Assembly: GCA_964020085.1 (NCBI GenBank)
Contig: OZ026606.1
Location: forward strand, 1,555,060 to 1,619,059
From: Micromussa lordhowensis
Lineage: Eukaryota > Cnidaria > Anthozoa > Scleractinia > Lobophylliidae
Length of the DNA stretch: 64,000 bases
Direction: 5' to 3'
The translations under genes were made by a program, and so were the position numbers. Each line of letters starts with the position of its first letter. The first letter of the stretch is position 1. The notes under the pieces are model-generated. The model was not told where the DNA came from. It did not search any database and saw only the letters and a program-made list of their open reading frames with translations. Of the stretch, positions 48,701 to 59,500 are shown piece by piece.

Positions 48701-50610
48701 TGATGAACCTTCCCGGGAAAGGTACAATGGAAACGTGTGGTCTGTCAAATTCAAAACGTTATTTAAACGGGTTTTAATTTCAAAGGAAAGCAAGGAAAAC
48801 AACAAGAGATTTAATAAGTTCCCTTTTAATACTAGTCTGCAATTTTCCACGACCTTCGCAACCCAAAGATTTACTGGGTCTCGCCTTTCCATTTCACCCG
48901 AAGCAAACGAAGCTCAGTATAAAGAGCAAGAACAAAGGTTTTCGAGCTTAGATTTTCCTCTGGAAAAATCAGTAACGCATACTATTTCTGCGTTCAGTGG
49001 AGGAAGTGACTATGATCAATTGCTAGCTTTTGATTTTAGTTACAATTACTAATATATCCACTCAGAGGTATTTTCTGGCAGAATATTTACAAAACCCACT
49101 TCATCCATTCTCAAGTAGACTAAGAGACCTAAGATTCTCCTTCTCGGCAATATCTTACAGGCTCGGAGGTTTTAAGATCCGAGCTTTCAACAGCTCAAAC
49201 TGACTTGTCACTTTTGAATTGTACTTATTCATTTGTACATTTACGACAACCCCTGGACTTACCTTCTCAACCGACGCAATATTTATCCTGACAGGAGCCA
49301 AATACAGGTCAAAAATGTCACTTTGTATCCCCCAGCCCTACAGAAACTGTCCGAAACGGGATAATCTTAGTGAAGCGTTTAACAGCAACGTGCTTTCGCG
49401 GGCGCTAATGCGTGATGCGCCGACTTATTTTCACCAGATCGAGAATAGTATTCCTGTGGCACAGTTACTGTACACAAAGTCGATAATGGTATTACTGTGG
49501 CACTCTTTCAATAAGACAAAGTCATTTCTTCGCGATGCTTCACACTTTTCAAGAAAAGGACAAGGAACGGGCCTCCGCTTAGACAAGAACTTCATTTTCT
49601 CTCTTGCATTTAGTCAAGCAAATTTTTATCTTTCATCGCAGTCTATCAGGCTTTGATCGACCGGAGAAACGTAGGTTATTGTCCTCAGGACCACGATTCG
49701 GCTCTTTTCTTGGGAAAGAACGCAATGATGCCCTATGACTGTTTCTCATTCGCCTTTCTGCGCGCGCTTCGATTTGCACTGGTGCCCAACTTCAGCTCGT
49801 GTTTCTAACTACGGATGTGTTGCCCATTGGATGCCGAAGTGTGGAACTAAATTAAAATGTTTGAGTGATTTTCTTTTAATAAAGATTCTGAAAGTGTGAT
49901 TTGATTGAAGAATATGCCTTTCGCTCCCTCAAGTCTCGATTTGCTTCCTATTTTGTGCTGAACTTGAGAGATGCTAAATTGCTACAAGTCTTCTTTGTGT
50001 TGTGTTGGTCAAGGTGGGGGTACACGTGAAGGCTGTTTTGAGGTCTATTAACACGGCCTTTCTGCCAATATCTCGGTCACTTTTCAAGCGACACTAAATC
50101 CCTCCGCTCATCTCATTAACCACTGTTTGACGGTTTTGTATAAATTTTTGGGTGATTTTTTGAAAGATATATTTTTTCTCAAAGGATAGGTTAAATTGAG
50201 GAAAATATGAAATGTTGAAGATTTGATGGATTTGGAAAATTGAAATTTGAAGTGAAGAATTAGTAGACGGATACCAAACAGTCCCCTAGCAACCTGGGGC
50301 TCTCTTTTGCGGGGGTCAACTGTCTGGTAGTGTTTCCAACCAATCTTAATCCTAACAATTTCCTTTTTATATCACTTCAAATTTCACGTCTATTCATGTT
50401 TACCCCCGCCTTAATGGTGCTAACAAATCAAATAAAGAGGCTACCATAAAGCAAAGATTAGCTGGCAAATGAGGACTGTCCCAGGCTCCGATTGACTTAA
50501 ACCTACAGTTGAAAAAATTACTTGTGCTTATTTATTCCAAATTGCACTCGATGTCATTCAATTACCTAGCAAACGATTGGGCTGAAACAAATAGCAATAT
50601 ATCAATTTAA
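45783..50610. other. Intergenic region upstream of CHD, no gene seen
   Basis: It should contain the CHD promoter and leader exon. Several ORFs of 85-145 codons exist (for example 49219-49656 on the plus strand), but none shows a recognisable domain, splice-consistent neighbours or compositional signs of coding. No inverted-repeat elements were noticed here, unlike the following 6 kb. Confidence 0.5.
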
Positions 50611-50727
50611 AGTTGACTGCCGTAGCGAGTTTGTGAAGCGGACGTTTCAAAAGGTAGTTTTTCGTCAGACTAACGCTCGGAACGTTAGATTTCACAGTCC
50701 CGCTACGGTACGGTGGTCATTTTCAAC
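50611..50727. mobile_element. Foldback element, diverged relative of 9547-9756
   Basis: The left arm GTTGACTGCCGTAGCGAGTTTGTGAAG and the right arm, reversed, share GTAGCG and the paired blocks TCGTCAGACTAACGCTCGG / ACGTT. The ACG-TTTC and CTAACGCTCG words match the arms of the 9547 hairpin. It is much more decayed. Confidence 0.55.
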
Positions 50728-51473
50728 TTCACGTCGATAGATCGCTAAGTGTCCCATAGACCTAAAACAGTTGCCGTGGGAACACCACCACTTTTACTAT
50801 ACCCGCTCCGACAACAAAGGAGGATCAACAATGCCCCGAGCCAAGTTTTCAGACATGCTTTTTGGATTTTCATTGTGAGTCAAGGGATGCGAATATTGCG
50901 ATCGCTTGACCCGATTAACTCTCTATGGACATTTTACTGAGGAGCGCGGGCTCCATTCTCGAACAGCGGCTGGTAATCGAGCATAACTCTGTTTCAGATA
51001 ACCCGAGTGTCTGGCCTTTCGCGCTTCTTCCCTTTCTCCCTTCCCCTTCAGAAAGGCTTAGAAAAGCCTAATACTCAGGTTACGTTTCAGACGGAAAGCT
51101 CTAAAAACCAGACAACGAACAATGGGAGGGTTGTTAGGAGTGTTCTTAGGGAGTATTTAAGAGATAATAATGTTGAACCAGCGACAGCAAATTCAATTCG
51201 GGGAAGCATTTTTTTTATATCCATAAATACGTAGCAAATTCTCCTTGCAATAATACACTCTTTCGGAATGTTTGAGGCTTTGTAAAGTGTAACTGAGCTC
51301 TTACAGAACAACACTTGAAAGACTCGTATCGCTGGGGTAGTTTTTGTATTTAATGTGATCACCATACTTCAGACACTTTTGATGCTCATCTGATGATTGT
51401 CAGGCGCATTCCGAGTCAACTATCACGCATAGAAATCGAGAGCGGATAATCCAATTGTTTTCGTACAAATCTA

Positions 51474-51734
51474 CTAGTCGTTCAAAACTTTTTTATCTAA
51501 ATCCTCTTCACAGACATTTCGAAAACGTGAAGAAGCGGCCGCCAGTTCGTTAACAAGCGCGCACTGCCACATATATCAGAAAAATCTAGCGTGCTATCAG
51601 GAATGCCGTTCACTGATTGGCTACGCTACTATCTCTTCTGTTGTAAAAAGTAGCCCAGAAGTGTGCGGTTGCTAACAAAATTGTGTGTTCGAAGTCTCTG
51701 TGAAGAGGATTTAGATAAAGTTGTAAATGACTAG
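51474..51734. mobile_element. MITE with about 45-bp inverted repeats
   Basis: Both ends begin CTAGTC and continue through ATCTAAATCCTCTTCACAGA in inverted orientation, about 260 bp overall. The superfamily is undetermined; no clear target duplication was found. Confidence 0.75.
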
Positions 51735-51935
51735 CAAATTTATAACAAGACTATTAGATTATTCACTTTCGTTTTCCGCTCATGATCTAATTGTAAAATA
51801 TATTTTTTGCATGTAGCTGGCATACATCGGGCGGTGAGTCCCTTCTAACTACAAGCCCGTTTCTTCCAGTGACATAAAGGACGATAAACAAACTTGAAAA
51901 TAAACCCAGCTGCCCCCACATCCGCCAAAAACCCT

Positions 51936-52215
51936 TTTACTGCGCCATTCAATAACATGCGGACTCTAAAATCCAAAGCTCAACCGACAAATGCGTTTTT
52001 CTCTACCGTCAATCAAATGTTCGGCTTCCGACTATGTTGTCCGAGCTGTGCTCAACGATTTGGTCCGATTACCTCGGTTAATCGATTACCGGTTACCACG
52101 GCAGAAGTCGGAAGCTGGGAGGAGCCGCCGAACATTTGATTGACAGTAGCGAAGAAACATTGGTCGGTTGAGCTTTGAATTTTAGAGTCCGCATGTTCTT
52201 GAAAGACGCAGTAAA
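51936..52215. mobile_element. MITE with about 100-bp inverted repeats
   Basis: Arms start TTTACTGCG and share AACATGCGGACTCTAAAAT, AAAGCTCAACCGAC and GTCAATCAAATGTTCGGC in mirror order, with a loop of about 80 bases. Non-coding. Confidence 0.8.
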
Positions 52216-52800
52216 CTAAAAATAACTCCAGGACTTATTATCGGATTGTTACGGCATCTGCTGGTAACCGTAGTACTGATTTTCCTGACACTGAAGTTTG
52301 TCATTTAAATTTTTATTGTTTAATAATGTCCTTCCTTTGTTATTCGAATCTCAAAGAGAGAAATAATATAATAATTATCATGTAATAATTGTAGTTTTAT
52401 AGATAAACCAATTGCTGTAAACAGTGAAAATAAACACATATATTAGCGACCTTCTCAATTATACGACAAAAATATATCATAATATATCTTAATTTACGTA
52501 AAAGGACCAAGTCTGCAAAAAGTTGCATTAAAATAAACTTATGAAATAGTTCGGTATGGCAAAAAACGAATTTCACTGCCCAGTCTGTCTCTCCATTAGC
52601 TTAGTACACAAAGCCAACTCTTCGAAAGCCTTCAGTTTTCTGTTCTCCAACTGAAAAACAAAACTTTAGCCTGATTTCACCGATAAAAAATGTTACATCA
52701 TCAGACTTTGAAAGAGTTGGAGGGTTTGTCCAAACTTCATCTCGCAGTGTTTTCTTCGAGGCCCGTATTAATCGTTGCTGGAAAATTTTCAACCAGTTAA

Positions 52801-53195
52801 ACACGGAGCGAGCCTATAAAAGGTCAGCGGTTTGCACTTTGTTGGCTAAAGCACGGCATTTACGTTGAGTAAACAACTCGAAAACAATCGATATGCTTTC
52901 ACAAGTGAAACAACAAAAATAAGAAGTTAAAATGCATGTATATGAAGTACGATACCTGTCTAAATTCTTCTTCTGTAGATGCCATTCTTGTTGTATTCGC
53001 TGACCTTTTACAAAGAAAGCAAACAAACGAAAAACCTTCCCTTGTGCGGTCGCCTAAAATATTACTTCGTGCGAATTTCGCGGGAGTACGACACGCCTGG
53101 GTGAATAATCCAATCAAAGCAGAGTTCCGATTTGTGATGGACGGTCGATGGACGGGCTGAGCCGCTCAGCCTCCATTTGTAGGCTCGCTCCGTGT
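52801..53195. mobile_element. TTAA-flanked MITE, family A copy 1
   Basis: 16-bp inverted ends ACACGGAGCGAGCCTA are bordered by TTAA on both sides (52797-52800 and 53196-53199). It is 395 bp long. It is highly similar along its length to 55683-56059, including AATCGATATGCTTTCACAAG and ACTTCGTGCGAATTTCGCGG. No ORF. TTAA target sites point to piggyBac or Kolobok mobilisation. Confidence 0.9.
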
Positions 53196-53204
53196 TTAAG
53201 TCAC

Positions 53205-53283
53205 AACCTCGTTCTCAGGCTCTCTCTCCTTTGCTTCCAAACGACAAGGGGACAAAAGAGAGAGAGAGCCTGGGTACGAGGTT
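53205..53283. repeat. Small palindromic element
   Basis: 79 bp. AACCTCGTTCTCAGGCTCTC on the left is mirrored by GAGAGAGCCTGGGTACGAGG on the right. It forms a strong hairpin and is a possible minimal MITE. It adjoins the family A copy 1 element. Confidence 0.65.
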
Positions 53284-53284
53284 G

Positions 53285-54889
53285 GTTTAACCATAGATCG
53301 TTTGCAACCAACGTCACTACCGCCATGCTGGACGACATCAACAATTCCTGTCATCCAACATGGCCACCAGGATCTTTGTCGTTTGAATCTCTCAGAAATG
53401 GCTTCAAGCCACCTATAGCGTTCTTTTTCGTTCGGCAATTTCTTTCGCATTTTTTTGTTTTTCTATAGTCTCTCACCTAACGAACTATCGTAAAGAAGGC
53501 CTAGGTGTTCTCATAATCTGTTATTAAACCAATACCTAACACTTTTCTTTAACTAATAATTTACTGGTTCCTTAGTTTAAGACCGAGGCATTTTACTTCG
53601 GCATCTAGAATTGGTTTTGCGTTTGCCCAACTTAATATCACAACAGCAGAAACTTGGTGCTATTATATATCTCAAAATTGACACTTAAATTAAAGAAGTT
53701 AAATTTCATCACCTCACAAGCAAAGAAGCACGATACAAGCCGTTATCCCAAGCCCTTATCAACCTCTTACTTGGAATTTAAGTTTTATTTCGGTTAAATA
53801 TGAATGATTAGTCGATTCAAAACTGTTATCACCGTAAAAGTGTGTTTAACTCGTCTCCCTTCGCGCTACCTCCTCATTTCAAGGTAATTTTAAAAATTTA
53901 AATGAAAACTCTCTAAATCTCTTGTTGTCAGCCTTGATGTCTGCACACATCGTCTAGTAATGACTTGACTGCCATGTACTTAAACCTCGTAAAACTACTT
54001 GTAATCTAGTCCAGTTCTATTCCTCTCTCTGTTAAGCACCGCTGCACTCTTGGGGGAAGGTCCCTCCCCCTCCCCTAGGGGGGCAGCATTGAGTGACAAG
54101 GAGAGGGCCAAAACCGAACTACCTATTGTCACAAGTGAAGAAACATCCATCTTCACAGATCACGCACTCAATGAATTTGTTTGAATTTCGGCACAAAAAA
54201 AATTCTACAAGTGATCCGTGCGATGTCTTTGAATCGCTGCTTCTCGCACACTAACATCGGCCAACCAATCAGGAAATTTTGTATTACTACGTCATCAACT
54301 TTTTTTGGCGCGAATTCTCTGACGTGGGAAACGAATGGAGTGCGCGAACAAAGATGGCTGTTTATTCACGCGGAAAAACGTCTTGGTTGTTCAAAACTAG
54401 CCAATCAGAACAAAGGTGACTTTAACACAGCCAATCAAGTGAAAAAGAAAAGCCACTTTCCCGCGCTTAATGCTTTTACCACCATTTTCGAATGCTATCA
54501 ACAGTATCACAGCCTGGAAGAATTTTGCTTGTCATCACAAGACTGTTCTATGTAAAAACGTAGCCTAAATAACTAAAGTTTTTACGATTAATTTCCGAAG
54601 TAAAAGTAGCAGTTATCTTCAGTTTGAAAGATCGTTGTACTATATTAGTAAGTCAACTTGTCTTGAACAATGTCTACATGTATTAATTATTGCACCAATT
54701 CACTGGTCCCTCTATACCGATAGAGCAGTAAATGTTGACGTTTTTTGCCATGATTTTAACACGCTTGCTTACAAACACCATAGGTCCATTAAATGCTCAC
54801 TACCAAGCAAATGTCATAGAATTCTTCAACCTGCAAATGAAACAAAACCTCGTGTTTCTCATAGTTCATGGCCAAAAAAACCTCTCGGC
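53285..54889. other. Intergenic, no gene recognised
   Basis: It contains a C/G-rich patch at about 54048-54090 (CCCTCCCC...GGGGGG) and short ORFs, the longest being 124 codons at 54181-54555, without recognisable motifs. Confidence 0.5.
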
Positions 54890-54893
54890 TTAA

Positions 54894-55313
54894 GGCGGCG
54901 AAATACGAGATAAAAAAACCTTCAACTTATTGCGCAACATTGATTCGTGGCAAGTTTTCGTCGATGTTTCCCGTTTTTCACCTTGCGTGATCAACTTGTC
55001 GCGCAACAAAAACATTCGTTGCGGGTTGAAGAAAGTTGTTGCGAAAAGTAGAGCGCGGGTCTACTTTGAGCAACAAATTTTGGCTTTGTTGCTCGTTTTT
55101 CATCAAATTCACAACTTGTCGCGCAGCAAATTTGCTCGTGCCCTAGCAAATCAACCAATCAGCGCGCCGCATTTCTTCAACCTGCAACAAATGTTTTTGT
55201 TGCGGGTCAAGTTGATCACGCAAGGTGAAAAACGCGAAACATCGACAAAAACTTGCAACGAAACAATGTTGCGCGACCAGTTGAAGGTCTTTGTATCTCG
55301 TATTTCGCAGCCT
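54894..55313. mobile_element. Long-TIR MITE, probably TTAA-flanked
   Basis: About 420 bp with imperfect inverted repeats of about 150 bp. GCGAAATACGAGATA, GATGTTTC..GTTTTTCACC and TTGCGTGATCAACTTG occur on both arms. TTAA sits at both borders (54890-54893 and 55314-55317) with a one-base shift at the right. A 134-codon ORF crossing it is a by-product of the repeat. Confidence 0.75.
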
Positions 55314-55682
55314 TTAACAAGCTGTGACCTGTAAAAGCAGAAGCCTTCACAACGAATGAAATCTACTCTGTGAGTCTCCCCTTTTAAAACATTCTTCTGC
55401 TTTTTAGCTTTTTAAGCTTACCAGTACAACCTCTGTTAACAGACCCCTCCCGTATGTCGACACCCTTTCGTAGAGAACATTGTCCAGTTGCAAGGCAGTC
55501 CACTTAGAAAACCCGAGTCAATGTCGTCTAATCAGAAGTGAAATAAAAGCCTATTGCAACTGGCTTGCACATGCTTTACCACGCTTCATCTCAGCTACAT
55601 GTATCTGCCTTGAGTTTTGATTGGTTCATTGCGTCACCTGTGACATTGTGATTGGCAAGAGTAATTACTGTTTTGGTTTTAA

Positions 55683-56059
55683 ATACGGAGCGAGCCTATA
55701 ACAGGCCAGCGGTTTGCACTTTGTTGGCTACAACACGGCATTTACGTTGGAGTAAACAACTCGGAAATAATCGATATGCTTTCACAAGTGAAACAACAAA
55801 AATAAGAAGTTAAAATGCATGTATATGAAGTCTAAATTCTTTTTCTGTAGATGCCATTCTTGTTGTTTTCGCTGACCTTTTTACAAAGAAAATAAACAAA
55901 CGAAAAATCTTCCCTTGTACGCTCGCTTGAAATATTACTTCGTGCGAATTTCGCGGCAGTACGACACGCCTGGGAGAATAAGCCAATCAAAGCAGAGTAT
56001 TCCAATTTGTGATGGACAGGCTGAGCCGCTCAGCCTCCATTTATAGGCTCGCTCCGTGT
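55683..56059. mobile_element. TTAA-flanked MITE, family A copy 2
   Basis: Second copy of the 52801 family, 377 bp, in the same orientation. Ends are ATACGGAGCGAGCCTATA and, reversed, ACACGGAGCGAGCCTATA. TTAA lies at 55679-55682 and 56060-56063. It carries small deletions relative to copy 1 (around 55827 and 56010). Confidence 0.9.
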
Positions 56060-56370
56060 TTAAGATACTCAATAGGCCCTTTGCAGCTGGGGTCACATCA
56101 CATGACCAAATTTTTACTAAAAAAATTTATATCATAGGTCATAACTTATAGAATACCAGAAATGAAAAGAGCATATCAAAAATATCAAAATGGCCAAATT
56201 TGAGGCCCCCGGCATTAAAGAGTAAGCTTATACAATATACCCATAGATGCTGAAGAATGTAAATGAATATATGAAAGATCATACATTTGAACTGTGGAGA
56301 AATTATTATATAAAATTATATTAAGAACTAACAACGAATTATATTTCAAACTATATTAGCTCCCAGTTGG

Positions 56371-56568
56371 CTTGGTAGCTCAGTTGGTAGAGCACTTCAC
56401 TGGTATGGCAGGTCATGGATTTGAATTCCATTCAGGCCTGAATTTGTTTTTCAGGCTTTCATTTCACAGCTGCTTAAGTTTTGTATATAACTACGATGAT
56501 CATCTATGTCTTCAAATCTTTCTCCGCAGTTCAAATTGATCTTTCATATATTCATTTACAAGACCTAC
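56371..56568 (+). mobile_element. tRNA-headed SINE, copy 2
   Basis: The head GGCTTGGTAGCTCAGTTGGTAGAGC... with GGATTTGAATTCC as a decayed T-arm is followed by the same tail as the 4438 copy (CAGGCTTTCATTTCAC ... GATCTTTCATATATTCATTT). The anticodon arm no longer pairs. It lies immediately downstream of the VAT1-like stop codon in the opposite orientation, so it probably forms part of that gene's 3' UTR. An inverted piece of the same tail lies just upstream at about 56252-56312. Confidence 0.8.
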
Positions 56569-56574
56569 CAGTCT

Positions 56575-59500
56575 CTAAGCTGCAGCATCTGCTTTCTTCT
56601 CCTCATCAGCTTTAATTTCATCTTTCTCTCCTTCTGTTTTCTCTTCTCCTTCCTTCTCTTCTGTTTTCGCTTCCTCCTCCTGCAAAAGTTAAAACCAAAA
56701 TTGACTTTGCTGTCAGACTAATACCCGAATTAGTTAATTTTTGTTGTGTTCTCCCTTAAGTTATTTGCAAACTGTAAATTCTTCCTTTATCTCTATTGTC
56801 CAACGATTAAACAGGCTGAAGGCTAACTTGAACACCTAACAGTTCATTTAGCCGCCAATCGCATTAAAACAAGATTACAACAGTTAGATTAGCTGACACC
56901 TACTACACATATCAAGCACACTAAACATGTCATGATATCTATATTTGTATTGAGAAAATAAAGATCTTGTTGTTGTTGTTGTTGTTGTGGTTGTTCTGAA
57001 CAATCAGAAAGAGCAACTGTTCATGCAGGCTATATGAAGTATACCTTTGCGACAGTAGGTTCTGCTGGTGGTGCAGCCACAGGCTCAGGTTCAGGTTCCT
57101 TCATGGGTGACAAAATTATTTTCCCAACATTCTTACGTTCATGAATGCGCAGCATGGCCTTGCCAACCTGAAAGAAAAAAAAAACCCTTGTCAGTTAAGG
57201 CTGGCAGATTCTTTGCTTAACTGGAGGCAAAAACTACATTCTGGAAAGGACTTTGTGAAAGAAGAAGAATATTGTTTTGTTGACAGTGTCTTCTTATAAC
57301 TCATTCGCAGTGCTGGCAAGGTGTGTAGTTAATCCAGTTTTGGAGGTATTCTGCCAAAGACAGCAAAGGATGAAAAGCTAAACACTGATGGATTTGAACC
57401 AGGATAATTTACAAACATTAAAATATTTGCAAAAACATTTTGTCATTTGATCCTCCATGTCCACACCATCGCCAGAAAGAAAGCCAGTAAGAAATATTTA
57501 AACTAGCTCAAATTTTGAATAGCTCAAAACCTTTACCTATTTGAGCCTCGACTAACTTTATTTGCAACAAATCAAAGACTACTGTAGGTATCATAGGCCT
57601 GCACTGTGTGCAGAGACCCTGAAAGTTAACTTACAACACAGAGCTGCAATGTATGTAGGGAGCCTGATAGTATTTATAAATGTGAAACAAAGATTGCCGC
57701 AGCACCAACCTCTTCCAGTGCAAACACCTGATCAATGACAGGTTTGATCTTCCCTTCATTGTATAATTGAAACAAATGTTTCATTGCTTCATGAAGTAAC
57801 TCATGGTTGTCAAGCAACTCCCTGAGTAAGAATCCACACACAGTTTTGTTTTCCTTTACTAGCTGTGGAGGGTTGAATGTCGCACCTTGAAACCACTGTT
57901 GAAATAAAATAATACTTATTGATAGTAATCATGTTCTCATTTATAATCATGTCTCAAAAACCAATATTAAACAGAGGTCCTGAAAGGTAAAGTTTCACTT
58001 AAGAGTCAGTTTAGAGTAGGGTATGGTAGGGTAGGGTAGAGTAGAGTCAGGGGTCGAAATGTTGCCTGTCTACCTGTCAATTTCAGGTAATTTCAGGAAG
58101 TGACAGGTAAAAAATATTGACGCCTGTCGCTGGCGACAGGTAAGAAAACCTTAGTAATACAGAATTTATTTATTTGAACTAGTAATAACCACAGGTTAGG
58201 AAGTGCAGGCGAGGGCTATGCATGATTTGTTTCACTGAGGTTAACGAATTCATTGTAAAACAGTGGCGTTGTGTTCTTTTTCCATTTTGGGCATTTATAT
58301 TTGCAGGGCAATAAAGGGTTGCATAGTGTGGGTGATTGTTTTCCCATAAACGAGACAAAGGGACCTAAGAGTGGTTTTACTGACGTTGTGAAACAGTAAC
58401 ACCAGTTTGATTATACACTAGTTCTATTTTGTGTTGGGTTTGACAAAATGACAACAACAGACACGGACAGGAAACGTTCCGATCACAAGTTCACACGCTC
58501 GATTTTGATTGGACGGCGCGCCAGCTATGCAAGAGCTGCACGTGATTCTGCGACGAAATAGACGTCGTCCACGTGATAAAATTGTGTTGTGTGCATTCCA
58601 ATTTATGGACCGCAACCTGGACCGCCACTTCTGCATGAACTGCACGTGATTCTTGACATTCTTAGTTTCAAGAAGGCTAAATTTACATATTATTTGAGCC
58701 CTTCAACTACATTAAAGATCATTGACTATGGAAGGTGAAACAGCTATGCTTTGGTGAGAATTGTCTTCTGCTTGGTGTTGGTTTCTAGCGGTCAGAACGC
58801 CTGTGCTCAAATTACTGCTGCTTCGTGTTTGTCTCGCGTGGTCAAAGCGCCTGTGCTAAAATTACGTCCTTTCATTTCATTGGTTCTTAGTGTCCCTAGG
58901 GACAAATATTTGGAAGGACGACTTTTTTTGCTAAATTCGAATCACTGCAAGGCTATATAACTGCCGCGCATGCGTTTCAAACCAATGTTGAGATTAGGAT
59001 TGCGGGCTCCGCTGGTCGCCCGCAATAATATTTTCATCCATTTTTCCAACCGAAGTCGTTCTCACTCTAGCCTGTTCCAGGCTCTCGGTAGTAGGGGACG
59101 AGCGAAAACGAGCGAGAAAAAAATGAGGGAGGACTAAGGCGAGGAGCGGCGGGAGAGCCTGTAAGACTTTCTTTAATGACCCTCTTCTGGTATAGCAGGA
59201 GCTGCTATACCCTCTGATTGGTCAATTTTGACAGTACCCTGGTACCGAGAGCCTGGAACAGGCTATTCTCACTCGTGCAGCTCTCGCACAGTATTTACCA
59301 GACGTTACTCAATATTGAATAAAAGCAAGATGATGCAATCTTTGTAGTGCACATGATAAAGACAACAAATGTGTCTTGCTCCTGCGTTTCTTTGCCAATC
59401 AAGCGCGAGTTCGCAATATGGATCGTTTTCTGACCCATAAGTCATTGCTTTCTATCAGTTTATTATTAATGATTGTACAACCCCAGTTGAGTTTCAAAAA

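Noticed and set aside
49219..49656. 145-codon plus-strand ORF as a gene
   Set aside because: No recognisable domain, no homologous-looking motif and no splice context; this length can occur by chance in intergenic DNA of this size.
54930..55334. 134-codon ORF as a gene
   Set aside because: It lies almost wholly inside the long inverted-repeat MITE 54894-55313.
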